Translations under genes and position numbers: made by a program
Assembly: GCA_910588375.1 (NCBI GenBank)
Contig: CAJUQA010000010.1
Coordinates: 47,517 to 104,963, forward strand
Reading direction: 5' to 3'
Length of the DNA: 57,447 bases
Origin: an uncultured Odoribacter sp.
GTDB taxonomy: Bacteria; Bacteroidota; Bacteroidia; Bacteroidales; Marinifilaceae
Part shown: one piece after another, positions 33,118-42,561 of the stretch
Layout: every line of letters begins with the position of its first letter
How positions within the stretch are numbered: the first letter of the stretch is position 1
Notes under the pieces: generated by a model
The model's database searches: none
Told to the model about the DNA's origin: nothing
Seen by the model: only the letters and a program-made list of their open reading frames with translations

Positions 33118-34212
33118 TTATTTTAATAGTTCGGCGATTTTGTTTTCTAATTCCTCGCCGTGCAAGTTGCGGGCAACAATGACATTGTTTTCATCCAAAA
33201 TCACGATGTGAGGAATGCTGCTTACGGCATATGCCTGTGCTGCCGCATTGTTCCAATATTGAAGGTCGGACACTTGGTTCCAGTCCAGGTGGTCGTCAGC
33301 GATGGCTTTTTCCCAGTCTGCTTTGTTGCGGTCTAAGGATACACCGAGGATTTCCAGGCCTTTCGGATGGAATTTTTTGTAAAGCTTCACCATTTCGGGA
33401 TTGGCACGACGGCAGGGGCCGCACCAGGAAGCCCAGAAATCAATGATTTTCACTTTTCCTTTGATGTCGTACAAAGACAACGGTTTGCCTTCCGGAGTGT
33501 CCTGGGTGAAATTAGGAGCTACTTTCCCGATAGCCACAGCTTCTAATTTTTCGATTCTTTCGGCAATTTTTTTACCGTATTCGCTGGCTTTGGCGTTTGC
33601 ACCCAAGGCGTTGTATTTTTCCTGTAACTCTTTTAAATCCAGGTTGTACATTTTTCCTGCCAGAATATAGGGAGCTACGTAACTGTCTGAATGGGCTTTA
33701 ATCAGTTCGGCTTCTTTTACAGAAGAAATACTGTCTGCTTTGTCGAATTCGGCACGGATTTCATTGGCTTTTTCTTCGTTCTTCTCCTGCATGGCAGCCG
33801 AGTAGGCTTTGTAGAGTTCGGACTGCTGTTTTCTCAGTTCGTTGGAGATAACGAGATATTCGTTCAGGATTTTCTGGTTTTCCGTTCCTTCCACTTTGGA
33901 GAGGGAATTATCTTCCGGGTTTAAGGTAGCGGTGAATTTCGTGTTTTCTACAAGAATCGGAGTGCCTCCTCTTTTGCCTTCCACGATAAGATAGGCATTG
34001 GTGGTGTTTTCCACCTTCCCCTGTATGGAGAACTTTCCGGCTTTGATAGGAGCTTGAGCCAACGTGTCAGCTGTCCGACCGCTGTATTTTACAAGATATA
34101 CATTCCCCTCCTGTGTGCCTTCAACGGTTCCGTTGATGGTGTATTGGGTGGTTGAATTACAAGCAACGATCGACAGGACAATCGCCGCTAAAGGAAATAA
34201 AAATTTTTTCAT
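33118..34212 (-). CDS. TlpA-like thiol-disulfide oxidoreductase lipoprotein with DUF4369
   Basis: A 364-residue lipoprotein (lipobox VACN, Cys at about residue 18). The N-terminal DUF4369 domain (about 25-120) begins YTINGTVEGTQEGNVYLV. A charged helical linker runs about 120-215. The C-terminal thioredoxin domain (about 225-364) carries the active site WASWCGPCRRANPEM near residue 265 and the cis-proline segment SSIPHIVILDENN. It probably reduces or exchanges disulfides in periplasmic or lipid-anchored partners. It is last in a leftward run with the barrel protein and DUF4270 genes. The related protein at 8.6-9.8 kb has lost the CxxC. Confidence 0.92.
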   Translation of the reverse strand: MKKFLFPLAAIVLSIVACNSTTQYTINGTVEGTQEGNVYLVKYSGRTADTLAQAPIKAGKFSIQGKVENTTNAYLIVEGKRGGTPILVENTKFTATLNPEDNSLSKVEGTENQKILNEYLVISNELRKQQSELYKAYSAAMQEKNEEKANEIRAEFDKADSISSVKEAELIKAHSDSYVAPYILAGKMYNLDLKELQEKYNALGANAKASEYGKKIAERIEKLEAVAIGKVAPNFTQDTPEGKPLSLYDIKGKVKIIDFWASWCGPCRRANPEMVKLYKKFHPKGLEILGVSLDRNKADWEKAIADDHLDWNQVSDLQYWNNAAAQAYAVSSIPHIVILDENNVIVARNLHGEELENKIAELLK

Positions 34213-34232
34213 GATGTTTGTTTTATTTGGAT

Positions 34233-35492
34233 TTAATCGATTTTACGTTTCATGAACCAGCCTTCTTTAAAAGCGATATTCAAGCGGATTTTGGCATATT
34301 TTTCCTGGATCAGGCCGTTCTTTTCAGTTCCTCTTATGCCTAAATCAAAAGCCACTCCCAGCAATAATTCGCGGTTGGAAATGTATACGGGCATTTGTGT
34401 GCCGAAGGTTACGCCATAAGTATTTATGTGTACATTGTTGAGCTCGATTTGTGAGCGTACGGCATATGCACCCAGATTATAATTGTTGCGTTGCCACCAG
34501 TATCTGCCGTAGCGTGCCGGCAACAGGGACACACCGATGGATGCTTTGTGATAGTCGTTATATGTCTGGTCTTCACCGAATTCTTTATAAGCGGACATTT
34601 CCTGAAATGTATAGTCACCGGCAACGGTCCATTTATCCTTGTAATTATAGGCAAAACCGCCGGTAATGCGGAACGGATAAGAGATATTGCCGTTGTGCAG
34701 TTTTTCGTCGTCCAGGGTTTCGCTGTTCTGTGTCGAAGTGTTTACTTTATAAGACTCCAAATCTTTGCGGGCATTCATTTTGGATGAAAAATTGAATGCC
34801 GTTCCCAAGGTCAGTTTCGATTTGGGAGAAAGAGTCATGCCGTATTGGATACCGGCCGTGAAGATTGCGTCGAAAACGGCGATTTTATTCCGGCTGTTGA
34901 TATAATAGCTGTCTGAAATAAGCGGAATAAGATTGACCCTTTTTTCAATGTTTCCGAATACCAGAGAGCTATTGACACCGAGGGAAAGATTTCCGAACCT
35001 GTAGGCCAATCCTAAATAGAAATCGTTCAGCCCGCCTTCCCCGGAAATCTGCTGGTTATAGTATTCGTCGTCGCTTCCGTTAATCATTTTATAATAATAC
35101 AGGTCGTATCCGATGTCGGAACGCTGGTTGAATCCCAACGAAGTGAAAAGATTTTTGTAAATGCGGAAAGCCATATTCAAAGAGGCATTCTGAGCCACTC
35201 TGTAACTGCTGCTTTCCTGGTGGGTGGCGATATGGACATATTCACCGGTCACGCCGAACTGGAAATAGAAACGGTTACTGTCTAAGGCGGTATAGGAGGC
35301 CGGATTTAAAAAATTGATATTGTTGTTGTCGCGCATGGCGGCGGAAACGCCACCCAAAGATGTATAGGGACCGTAATTGTCTTGTAAAAGGCCGATTCCG
35401 TACATGGAGTAAGGAGTTCCGGTGTTATTCTGGCTATAGGCCTGCCAGGAAAATAGAAAAAACAGTAGATATAACGGAATAATTTTTTTCAT
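34233..35492 (-). CDS. Predicted outer-membrane beta-barrel protein
   Basis: A 419-residue protein with signal peptide (MKKIIPLYLLFFLFSWQAYSQ). Alternating hydrophobic and polar strands run through its length, and the N-terminal part resembles FadL-like porins (GTPYSMYGIGLLQDNYGPYTSLGGVSAAMRDNNNINFLNPASYTALD). The final strand is aromatic- and basic-rich (IRLNIAFKEGWFMKRKID). I chose ATG 35492 because it starts the signal peptide; an in-frame ATG at 35522 would overlap the DUF4270 gene. Its ligand is unknown. It lies 13 bp after the DUF4270 gene and 20 bp before the TlpA-like gene, so it is operonic with both. Confidence 0.82.
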   Translation of the reverse strand: MKKIIPLYLLFFLFSWQAYSQNNTGTPYSMYGIGLLQDNYGPYTSLGGVSAAMRDNNNINFLNPASYTALDSNRFYFQFGVTGEYVHIATHQESSSYRVAQNASLNMAFRIYKNLFTSLGFNQRSDIGYDLYYYKMINGSDDEYYNQQISGEGGLNDFYLGLAYRFGNLSLGVNSSLVFGNIEKRVNLIPLISDSYYINSRNKIAVFDAIFTAGIQYGMTLSPKSKLTLGTAFNFSSKMNARKDLESYKVNTSTQNSETLDDEKLHNGNISYPFRITGGFAYNYKDKWTVAGDYTFQEMSAYKEFGEDQTYNDYHKASIGVSLLPARYGRYWWQRNNYNLGAYAVRSQIELNNVHINTYGVTFGTQMPVYISNRELLLGVAFDLGIRGTEKNGLIQEKYAKIRLNIAFKEGWFMKRKID

Positions 35493-35505
35493 GGGGACGT
35501 GAATA

Positions 35506-36813
35506 TTATTCGTAGCTTGCATAGTAAATATTTAAAACGGGGATGCGGTCGACAGTCAGTCTGTTGAAGCTGCCCGACATCAGGTCGGCAGGGACACTGA
35601 TAATGACATAGTTTTTAGTGTCGGCATCATTGCTTTGGCAAAGGGTATTATAGTAGTCTGTGATGTTAATGACAAAACGTTCCTCCTCCGGCCGGTTTTC
35701 CTCGCGGATTAATGTACCGGTAATGGCACTGCCGTCAGGCTTGGTAATGGCACTGATAAGGTCGTTGTCCGAATTGGACTGATAGAGGTTGATGGTTTCC
35801 GGCAACTTGATTTCTCTATAGCTCGATGGTTGGGGACGCAATTCGATTTCCGCTTTGACAATCGTCTTGTATTTGTCTCCGGCAGGAGCGATGGGCAGAC
35901 GCATTTTTATGGCATAACCGCTTAAGCCCTGTGTGACAAGTTGCCCGTATCTCGCATCGGTTCTGGCAGCTTCATAAAACAACAGATTTTCTGTTTGTTT
36001 GGTCAAGGCTGCGTAGGGCGTGCCGGTTGCATCGTTGTGTTGCCTTTCATAGGTATATTCACTGTAAGCGACACTGGGAGAGAATTTATAAACTTTTTCG
36101 TTTTCCGCGTCGTGAAAATGCAATTGTATGGAAATGCTGTCCGCAGCAGCCGAAAAGCCGAATATACATGTATTGTTATTGTCGGGTATCAGTGTTACAC
36201 CTTTGAAATACTGGACAAAATAGTGATTATTCGTGATATATACGTCATTGTATTTTACTTTGTCAAACAATTCCAGTCCCAATGAATCATCTAACCGCAT
36301 GCAGAACCTGTTTAAGTTTCGGCTATGTGGTAAGATTTGGTAGCTTCCTAACGGTGTCGCATCATAGGGAGTGACGGTGGTGTTGTATAACAGGTCGTTT
36401 TGTTCATCCAGAACAGGGAGTTCAGTAAGTTGATGCAGGTAGAAAGTTTGGATTTGGTTTGTATCTCCCCAGATTTGTCCGTTGTATTTGATATTAAACG
36501 TAATGGAATCGAATCTGTGAATTATGCTGATAGGATCACCACCGGCAGGCACAAGCGAAAAATAAGGCTGGGTGGCAGTGAAGCCGGTGATAGGGTCCTC
36601 AATCGTTCCGACAATCAGGTTGTAAAGTTCGCTTCCTGTTTTGGCTGTGGAAGTGGGAAAAGAGTCCAATTTGATAGTAGAGCTGTTCTCTATGTTAAAT
36701 TTTACCAATTCTACGTAACTGTCATCATTGATTAAATCCTGACCGATGGATGTTACGTCATTATTGCAGGCCCAACAGAGAATCAGGCAAAAAATAAAAA
36801 CAAGATTTTTCAT
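35506..36813 (-). CDS. DUF4270 lipoprotein
   Basis: A 435-residue lipoprotein (lipobox CWAC near residue 16) of the DUF4270 family. The family start is visible as NNDVTSIGQDLINDDSYVELVKF. Many beta-strands follow, and near the end ITDYYNTL and DLMSGSFNRLTVDRIPVLNIYYASYE are typical. The function is unknown. It heads a leftward run with a beta-barrel protein and a TlpA-type lipoprotein, and the Kelch lipoprotein gene diverges from it. The surface-exposed lipoprotein plus barrel pairing suggests an outer-membrane complex, which is inference. Confidence 0.88.
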   Translation of the reverse strand: MKNLVFIFCLILCWACNNDVTSIGQDLINDDSYVELVKFNIENSSTIKLDSFPTSTAKTGSELYNLIVGTIEDPITGFTATQPYFSLVPAGGDPISIIHRFDSITFNIKYNGQIWGDTNQIQTFYLHQLTELPVLDEQNDLLYNTTVTPYDATPLGSYQILPHSRNLNRFCMRLDDSLGLELFDKVKYNDVYITNNHYFVQYFKGVTLIPDNNNTCIFGFSAAADSISIQLHFHDAENEKVYKFSPSVAYSEYTYERQHNDATGTPYAALTKQTENLLFYEAARTDARYGQLVTQGLSGYAIKMRLPIAPAGDKYKTIVKAEIELRPQPSSYREIKLPETINLYQSNSDNDLISAITKPDGSAITGTLIREENRPEEERFVINITDYYNTLCQSNDADTKNYVIISVPADLMSGSFNRLTVDRIPVLNIYYASYE

Positions 36814-36958
36814 GTACTTAACCTATTTCGCTTATACGTTTTGCGACAATCAAGATGCGAAGGTAAAATTATTTTCTAAAAATAACATCCTGATAACGCG
36901 TGAATTTGCAGAAGCAGTAATAATTTGTGTTTGGTAACGTAATTTAATGGAAAACCTA

Positions 36959-36988
36959 TTGGATTTATTCATAAAATATGTAGTTTTG
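36959..36988 (+). promoter_or_regulatory. Promoter of the Kelch lipoprotein gene
   Basis: TTG at 36959-36961 and TAGTTTTG at 36981-36988, spacer 19 bp, about 43 bp before the ATG. The opposite strand near 36861 carries a weaker TACCTTCG, a possible -7 element for the DUF4270 gene. Confidence 0.7.
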
Positions 36989-37031
36989 CCCGAGTTTTAG
37001 GTAAAAAATGAAAAATTGAAATATAAAATTT

Positions 37032-38168
37032 ATGAAAACGCTTAGAAATTTAAGTTTTTTGTTCGTTTTAGGACTTTTCTTTGCCGGCTGTCACTCCAAT
37101 GATGATGAGGTGGGAAACTGGAAGAAGGTGGAATCCTTTGGCGGAATGGGACGTTTGGGGGCAGTTTCTTTTGTTTTGGGGGAAAGGGCATATGTCGGAA
37201 CAGGTATAAATGAGCAGTCCCGTGAGTTGAGAGATTTTTATTATTGTACAGCCAATAGCGATAGAGATCTTACTTGGTACAGATGTACGGATTCATTTCC
37301 GGGTGAACCTCGTTTGGGGGCAGTTGCTTTTTCCAACGGTAAGGTAGCGTATGTAGGATTGGGATATTCAGCTGGTTTGCATACTGGTTCTACGAGCACA
37401 GAAGAATATTTCAATGATTTTTATAAATACGATGGAACAACCTGGACGAAAGTGGCTGATTTCCCGGGAGAACGTCGGCGTTATGCTTTAGGGTTCTATG
37501 TGCCGGATCCGAATAATAGCGGAAAGGGAAAAGCTTATGTCGCTTATGGGCAGTATAACAAAGGAAATGAAGGTTCGGGAACATTGAAAGATTGGTGGGA
37601 GTTTGACTTGGAAACGGAAACTTGGAAAGAAATGACTTGGACCTATGGAGAAAAGAGAGCAGGTGCTTGTGTTGCTGTTGTCGGATCGGATGCTTATATA
37701 TTTACGGGACAGGACGGAAGTTCCTATCCGAATGATGTGATTCGTTTTTCTCCTTTTGAATCCGAGTCTGAACAGAGGGAATTATTGGATCCTTTGAAAG
37801 ATAAAGACGGACAAAGTTTTGACAATGATTACGCCATGATTCCGAGGGGATATGCTACTGCATTTGTTGTGGGTAAGGATTCCGATCAATCGGCCCGTAT
37901 CTATTTGGTTTCCGGTGCCAGAGGAAGCTTGCTTAGTGATTGTTGGGAATTTAATCCTTATAAGGGAGAAAAAGGAAGATGGGACGAAGTGACCAGTCTG
38001 CCTTCTTTCGCTTTGAGACAGGCTGCTTGCGCTTTTGTTCTGAATGATGTAGGTTATATCGCAGTAGGAGGTAGCACGAGTGTACCTTCTAGTAGCACAT
38101 TAACGGTAAAACAAACTTCTTATCTGTTTGAACCGGGTATAGACGATGATGATCAGGATGATGATTAA
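37032..38168 (+). CDS. Kelch-repeat lipoprotein
   Basis: A 378-residue lipoprotein with lipobox FAGC near residue 20. At least five Kelch-type blades repeat the pattern: GxxAYVGTG, GKVAYVGLGY, GKAYVAYGQ, SDAYIFTGQD, ARIYLVSGARG, and VGYIAVGGS. Each is followed by a W or F-D/N-P type segment (WWEFDLETETW, CWEFNPYKG). It should fold as a beta-propeller on the cell surface or in the periplasm. The C-terminus is a short acidic tail (DDDDQDDD). No catalytic residues are recognised. It is divergent from the DUF4270 gene, an arrangement that suggests joint regulation. Confidence 0.85.
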   Translation: MKTLRNLSFLFVLGLFFAGCHSNDDEVGNWKKVESFGGMGRLGAVSFVLGERAYVGTGINEQSRELRDFYYCTANSDRDLTWYRCTDSFPGEPRLGAVAFSNGKVAYVGLGYSAGLHTGSTSTEEYFNDFYKYDGTTWTKVADFPGERRRYALGFYVPDPNNSGKGKAYVAYGQYNKGNEGSGTLKDWWEFDLETETWKEMTWTYGEKRAGACVAVVGSDAYIFTGQDGSSYPNDVIRFSPFESESEQRELLDPLKDKDGQSFDNDYAMIPRGYATAFVVGKDSDQSARIYLVSGARGSLLSDCWEFNPYKGEKGRWDEVTSLPSFALRQAACAFVLNDVGYIAVGGSTSVPSSSTLTVKQTSYLFEPGIDDDDQDDD

Positions 38169-38187
38169 TTTTCTATAATGAATCTGA

Positions 38188-38216
38188 AACGGGGTGTGAG
38201 AACATCCCGTTTTTTC
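38188..38216 (+). terminator. Intrinsic terminator after the Kelch gene
   Basis: AACGGGGTGT / ACATCCCGTT with one G-T wobble, 4-nt loop and T6 tail. Confidence 0.85.
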
Positions 38217-38259
38217 TTTATATTTACCCGACTTTAATTATGCAAGGAGATTCTGCCCG

Positions 38260-40218
38260 ATGAGACGCTATTTAATTCTCTTTTTTCTTGGATGCTCGCT
38301 GTCCCTTTCTGCCCAATGGAACACCTACAATATGTTGCAGATGGGAAAGAGTGCCATTTATTTTGACGACTATATCAGTGCGATAGAAAATTTCAACAAC
38401 ATCATACGGATTAAACCTTATCTTTCAGAGCCCTATTTTTTCAGGGGATTGGCCAAAATGAACCTGGACGATTACGAGGGGGCTATCAAAGATTATACCC
38501 AGGCCATCGAGTTGAATCCGAATTATTTCCATGCCTATATGTACCGGGGAATCGCTTATCACAATTTGCGGAAATTTAAAGTGGCGATGCAGGATTATAA
38601 CACGGCGATTTCCATCGACCCCGGGAATGCCTATGTATATGCCAACCGGGGAATGACCAAAGCGGAAACAGGAGATTTCAAAGGGGCTGAAAAAGATTAT
38701 TCCAAATCGTTGCTTATCGATGATAAACTGATGGCCGCCTATTTGAACCGGGCCATTATGCGGGAAAAAATGGAAGACCTGAACGGGGCGATGGCCGATT
38801 GCAATGCGGCGGTGAAACTGAATATGTTTTCGGATGACGCTTACGGATTGAGAGGCTATTTGTGGTATAAACAGAAAAACTATCACAATGCCATAGAAGA
38901 TTATAACCGGGCGCTGAAAGCGAATCCGAAGAATGAACGCATACTGATGAGCCGTGCCATGGTGTGGTATGAGATGAAGAAATACCAGGAGACCCTGGAT
39001 GATTATACCCGGATTATAGAAATGGACAGCAATTATATCTATGCATTCTACAATCGGGCTATGTTGTTGGCGGAAATCGGTGACTATAACCATGCTATTA
39101 CAGACTTGGACAAAGCTGTTGAGATGAATCCCGACAATATCCTGATTTATTTCAACCGGGGACTTTTGAAGTTGCAGGTGAAAGATTTGCACGGGGCTTA
39201 CAATGACTTTTCGGAAAGTATCCGGTTGTATCCGGATTTTGTAAAAGCTTATATGATGCGGGCTGCGGTGAATAATGAAATGCAGAATTATGCTTCGGCC
39301 GACAACGACACCCATCAGGCAAGGGCCATTATGGAGCGCTACCGGAAAATGAAAGAGGGGGATAAAAATGCATTGGTGGATACGGCCGAAAACTTTCAGC
39401 GTTTGATAGACTTCAATGCCCGTACGGACAAGATGCGCGATGTGATTAACGGCAGAGTGCAGGATAAAAACGTCATTGTGTCTTTGCAGGAAATTTTCTG
39501 TGTGCAGTATCAGAGCATGGATTCTTTGAGGACGGGAAAATTTCAGTATTATAACCGGCACATTACCGACTTCAATCAGCGGCACGACTATAATCCCGCG
39601 TTGGCATTATCCAATAAACATTTTAACTACTCTCCGGAATTGGTGCAAAGCCGTATCGAAGAATTGACTCGTCAGTTGAAAGAGAGAGAAGATGAAGATT
39701 TGTATTTGCTCAGAGGTATATTCTATATGGCGAATTATGAATATCCGAAAGCAGTGGACGATTTTTCGGCGATACTGGAAAAGAATCCCGACCACTTGCT
39801 GGCTATATTCAACAGAGCGAATGCCTGGATGCTTATGTACGATTACATCGGCACCATCGACGAAAAAGCGTCCCGCCATGTTGTAGGTGAAGATACTAAA
39901 GGGGCCAAAATAGTGGTCGATTATTCCCAGGTATTGGCCGGGTACAACAGATGTCTCGAACTGGATCCCGCTTTTATCTATGCGCTCTTTAATATCGCCA
40001 ATGTATATGTCAAGAATGAAAAAATAGAACAGGCTATCGACACATATACCAGAGTGATTGCCAAAGACCGGGATATGGCGGAAGCTTATTTTAACCGGGG
40101 ACTGTTGTATATCTACATAGGCAGAAAGGCGGAAGCGAATGCCGATTTGAGTAAGGCGGGGGAAATCGGTATCCCGGAAGCCTATAATATAATCAAACGT
40201 TATTGTAAGGAAAAATAA
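38260..40218 (+). CDS. Large exported TPR-repeat protein
   Basis: A 652-residue protein with signal peptide (MRRYLILFFLGCSLSLSAQ). About ten tandem TPRs cover residues 25-370, with regular units such as AIKDYTQAIELNPNYFHAYMYRGIAYHNL and AIEDYNRALKANPKNERILMSRAMVWYEM. A non-repeat segment (about 375-470) follows, then further TPRs to the end. Such arrays hold partner proteins; no enzymatic domain is seen. It has AAGGAG 11 nt before the ATG, one of few Shine-Dalgarno-like sequences in this window. The regular repeats also generate a long spurious reverse ORF inside it. Confidence 0.88.
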   Translation: MRRYLILFFLGCSLSLSAQWNTYNMLQMGKSAIYFDDYISAIENFNNIIRIKPYLSEPYFFRGLAKMNLDDYEGAIKDYTQAIELNPNYFHAYMYRGIAYHNLRKFKVAMQDYNTAISIDPGNAYVYANRGMTKAETGDFKGAEKDYSKSLLIDDKLMAAYLNRAIMREKMEDLNGAMADCNAAVKLNMFSDDAYGLRGYLWYKQKNYHNAIEDYNRALKANPKNERILMSRAMVWYEMKKYQETLDDYTRIIEMDSNYIYAFYNRAMLLAEIGDYNHAITDLDKAVEMNPDNILIYFNRGLLKLQVKDLHGAYNDFSESIRLYPDFVKAYMMRAAVNNEMQNYASADNDTHQARAIMERYRKMKEGDKNALVDTAENFQRLIDFNARTDKMRDVINGRVQDKNVIVSLQEIFCVQYQSMDSLRTGKFQYYNRHITDFNQRHDYNPALALSNKHFNYSPELVQSRIEELTRQLKEREDEDLYLLRGIFYMANYEYPKAVDDFSAILEKNPDHLLAIFNRANAWMLMYDYIGTIDEKASRHVVGEDTKGAKIVVDYSQVLAGYNRCLELDPAFIYALFNIANVYVKNEKIEQAIDTYTRVIAKDRDMAEAYFNRGLLYIYIGRKAEANADLSKAGEIGIPEAYNIIKRYCKEK

Positions 40219-40219
40219 G

Positions 40220-40259
40220 AAAGGTTGAAAGAGTTATATCGTACTCTTTCAACCTTTTT
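40220..40259. terminator. Bidirectional terminator between TPR gene and mpl
   Basis: Perfect 15-bp inverted repeat AAAGGTTGAAAGAGT / ACTCTTTCAACCTTT with an 8-nt loop, and T/A tracts on both sides. It ends 7 bp from the convergent mpl stop. The arm shares the GTTGAAAGAGTT core with the right-edge repeat near 57.1 kb. Confidence 0.9.
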
Positions 40260-40266
40260 AGTAAAA

Positions 40267-41622
40267 TCAGTTCAATAATTGTCGGGCGGTTGCCTTGATG
40301 TCAATTCCGCTGAAATTACCGGAAGTCATGATTAATAAAACGCTGTTTTGATACTTTTGCTGTTTTAGATACTCTAAAAGCCGTTGGTTGTCGGTAAACA
40401 CCTGAAGATGTTCACAGGCAAATCCCTTTTTTACGTCTTCCTCTTGTATGGTCGGAAGTTTTTTATGGGCAACCACTTCAGGATTAAAGAACACAATGCT
40501 TGTATCTGCCTGATCCATGCAATTTTTGTATTGGGGCAGAAAAGCTGCGTTCAGACTGCTGAACGTGTGGAGCTCCATACAGGCAATCAGTTTTTTTCCC
40601 GGATATTGCTCTTTCACCGCTTGTATGGTTGCTTTCAGCTTGGAAGGGGAATGTGCGAAATCGAGATAGGCAATGGATTGCGGGGTTTCCGCAATTTTTT
40701 GCAGACGCTTCGCAGCTCCTTTGTAAGTGGAGATGGCTTTCAGAAAGTCGCTTTTCGGGATGCCGATTTCCTGACAAGCCAGGCAGGCTGCCGCGAGGTT
40801 TTGCATATTGTGGAGACCGAAAATCTGCAATTCCGTTTCCCCATCGCTTTGGATATAGGTTGTGCCGCATCGGGTAGCATGCGGAAGAGCATTGTATGGC
40901 ACTATCTTAACCGAAGGGAGGGCTCGGGAAGTAATTTTCCCTATATTTTCATCCCCCTGATAGTAGATGAGAGTGCCGTTCTCCTGTATGGTTTCAATAA
41001 AATGCGCAAATTGCTCTACATAATTGTCGAAAGTCGGGAAAACATTCATATGGTCCCAGGCAATGCCTGTCAATATGGCGATGTCCGGACGGTAGTGATG
41101 GAATTTAGGCCGTAAATCGATGGGGGAAGATAAATATTCGTCCCCTTCAAAAACAGCGATTTTGCTGGAACGGCTCAAATGAACCATCGTGTCGAAACCG
41201 TCCAATAGTGCTCCCACCATATAATCAAACTCCACCCCGCATGTCTTGAGAACATGCATAATCATGGAAGTCGTTGTTGTTTTGCCGTGACTTCCTCCTA
41301 TAATAATTCTCGTTTTGTCTTTGGTTTGCTCATACAGATATTCCGGATAACTGTAAATGCGAAGTCCCAGTTCCTGTGCCCTGATTAGTTCTGGATTGTC
41401 TTCTCGGGCATGCATCCCCAATATGACGGCGTCCAGATCCGGTGTGATTTTTTCCGGATACCATCCCCATTGGGCCGGAAGAAGTCCGGCTTTTTCCAAT
41501 CTACCGCGGGAAGGTTCAAAAATTTCATCATCCGAACCGCTCACCTGGTATCCTTTTTCGTATAAAGCTAAAGCGAGGTTGTGCATAGCACTTCCTCCTA
41601 TGGCAATAAAATGTATTTTCAT
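40267..41622 (-). CDS. mpl: UDP-N-acetylmuramate:L-alanyl-gamma-D-glutamyl-meso-diaminopimelate ligase (Mpl)
   Basis: A 451-residue Mur-ligase family enzyme that attaches recycled tripeptide to UDP-MurNAc. The N-terminal Rossmann-like domain begins IHFIAIGGSAMHNLALALYEKGYQVSGSDD. The ATP site is IIIGGSHGKTTTTSMIMH near residue 105. The carbamylated-lysine/glutamate region AVFEGDEYLSSPIDLRPKF, the GLHNMQNLAAACLAC segment near residue 275 and the C-terminal DFAHSPSKLKATIQA point to Mpl rather than MurC. I chose ATG 41622, where the homologs start. It fits with the peptidoglycan-trimming fusion at 30-33 kb as part of wall recycling. Confidence 0.92.
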   Translation of the reverse strand: MKIHFIAIGGSAMHNLALALYEKGYQVSGSDDEIFEPSRGRLEKAGLLPAQWGWYPEKITPDLDAVILGMHAREDNPELIRAQELGLRIYSYPEYLYEQTKDKTRIIIGGSHGKTTTTSMIMHVLKTCGVEFDYMVGALLDGFDTMVHLSRSSKIAVFEGDEYLSSPIDLRPKFHHYRPDIAILTGIAWDHMNVFPTFDNYVEQFAHFIETIQENGTLIYYQGDENIGKITSRALPSVKIVPYNALPHATRCGTTYIQSDGETELQIFGLHNMQNLAAACLACQEIGIPKSDFLKAISTYKGAAKRLQKIAETPQSIAYLDFAHSPSKLKATIQAVKEQYPGKKLIACMELHTFSSLNAAFLPQYKNCMDQADTSIVFFNPEVVAHKKLPTIQEEDVKKGFACEHLQVFTDNQRLLEYLKQQKYQNSVLLIMTSGNFSGIDIKATARQLLN

Positions 41623-41757
41623 CGGGTTTTGTCTCTTTTGTATTTCTTGCTTACAAAGTAAGAGAAAAAATAACAAAATGGTAAAGTTTGGCGGAAAAAT
41701 GATTGTTCGGGCATGTATTTTGTTAGGGGAGAAAAGACTCGGAAACAGAATAAAGAT

Positions 41758-42561
41758 ATGTGGAAAACAATATTGTTATGCGGGATAATATGGGGTTGTT
41801 GCGGATGTTCGCACACCTTTGAATATCATCCCTATGAACTGAAGTTACAAAATAAATATAAGAATATCAACCAGCGGAACATCGAGGAACTGATGACCCG
41901 GGATCACAATCGGGATACGGTTCGCTTCATCATGATGGGGGACACCCAACGCTGGTATGATGAAACGGAGGCTTTTGTGAAAGCCGTGAACAAGAGGACG
42001 GACATAGATTTCGTTATTCATGGCGGGGATATCGCCGATTTCGGATTGAAAAAAGAATACTATTGGATACATGATATTATGAGCGGCTTACACGTGCCGT
42101 ATGTGGCCATCATCGGGAATCATGACAATCTGGGCTCGGGCGAGGAAGTATATCAGGCGATGTACGGCGCTTTGAATTTTTCATTTATTTATAGCGGAAT
42201 AAAATTTGTATGTCTAAATACCAACGCTTTAGAGTATGACTATTCCGTCCCTGTACCGGATTTTAAATTTATTGAAGAACAAATAGCCGACACGAGTTAT
42301 TATCACTCGTCGGTCGTAGCGATGCACGTTCCTCCCGAAGACGGTGAATTTAATAACAATGTGGCCAAACCTTTTCAGGAATATATCAGGAGGCTTACCA
42401 ATCTGAGGTTTTGTTTGCACGCGCACAACCATCGTCTCATGGTGACGGATTTCTTTCAGGACGGACTGATATATTACGGTTCGGACGCTATCGTTCACCG
42501 GAATTATTTGTTGTTTACGGTTACTCGTGATTCTTATACGTATGAAGTGGTATATTTTTAA
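41758..42561 (+). CDS. Calcineurin-like metallophosphoesterase lipoprotein
   Basis: A 267-residue protein. The N-terminus MWKTILLCGIIWGCCGCSHTF is a probable lipoprotein signal. The phosphoesterase motifs are present in order: MMGDTQRW (near residue 60), HGGDIADFG (near 87), IIGNHDN (near 117), AMHVPPEDGEF (near 185) and HAHNHRLM (near 222). The first motif has Gln where D-x-H has His. The substrate is unknown. I chose ATG 41758 over the in-frame 41713 because of the lipoprotein signal. It overlaps the next gene by 20 bp, so the two are co-translated or at least co-transcribed. Confidence 0.88.
   Translation: MWKTILLCGIIWGCCGCSHTFEYHPYELKLQNKYKNINQRNIEELMTRDHNRDTVRFIMMGDTQRWYDETEAFVKAVNKRTDIDFVIHGGDIADFGLKKEYYWIHDIMSGLHVPYVAIIGNHDNLGSGEEVYQAMYGALNFSFIYSGIKFVCLNTNALEYDYSVPVPDFKFIEEQIADTSYYHSSVVAMHVPPEDGEFNNNVAKPFQEYIRRLTNLRFCLHAHNHRLMVTDFFQDGLIYYGSDAIVHRNYLLFTVTRDSYTYEVVYF

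Noticed and set aside
38425..39585. A 386-codon open frame on the minus strand inside the large TPR gene
   Set aside because: It is a by-product of the regular codon pattern of the TPR repeats on the plus strand. The translation is rich in H, I and F with no recognisable domain, and the plus-strand gene has a signal peptide and clear repeats.
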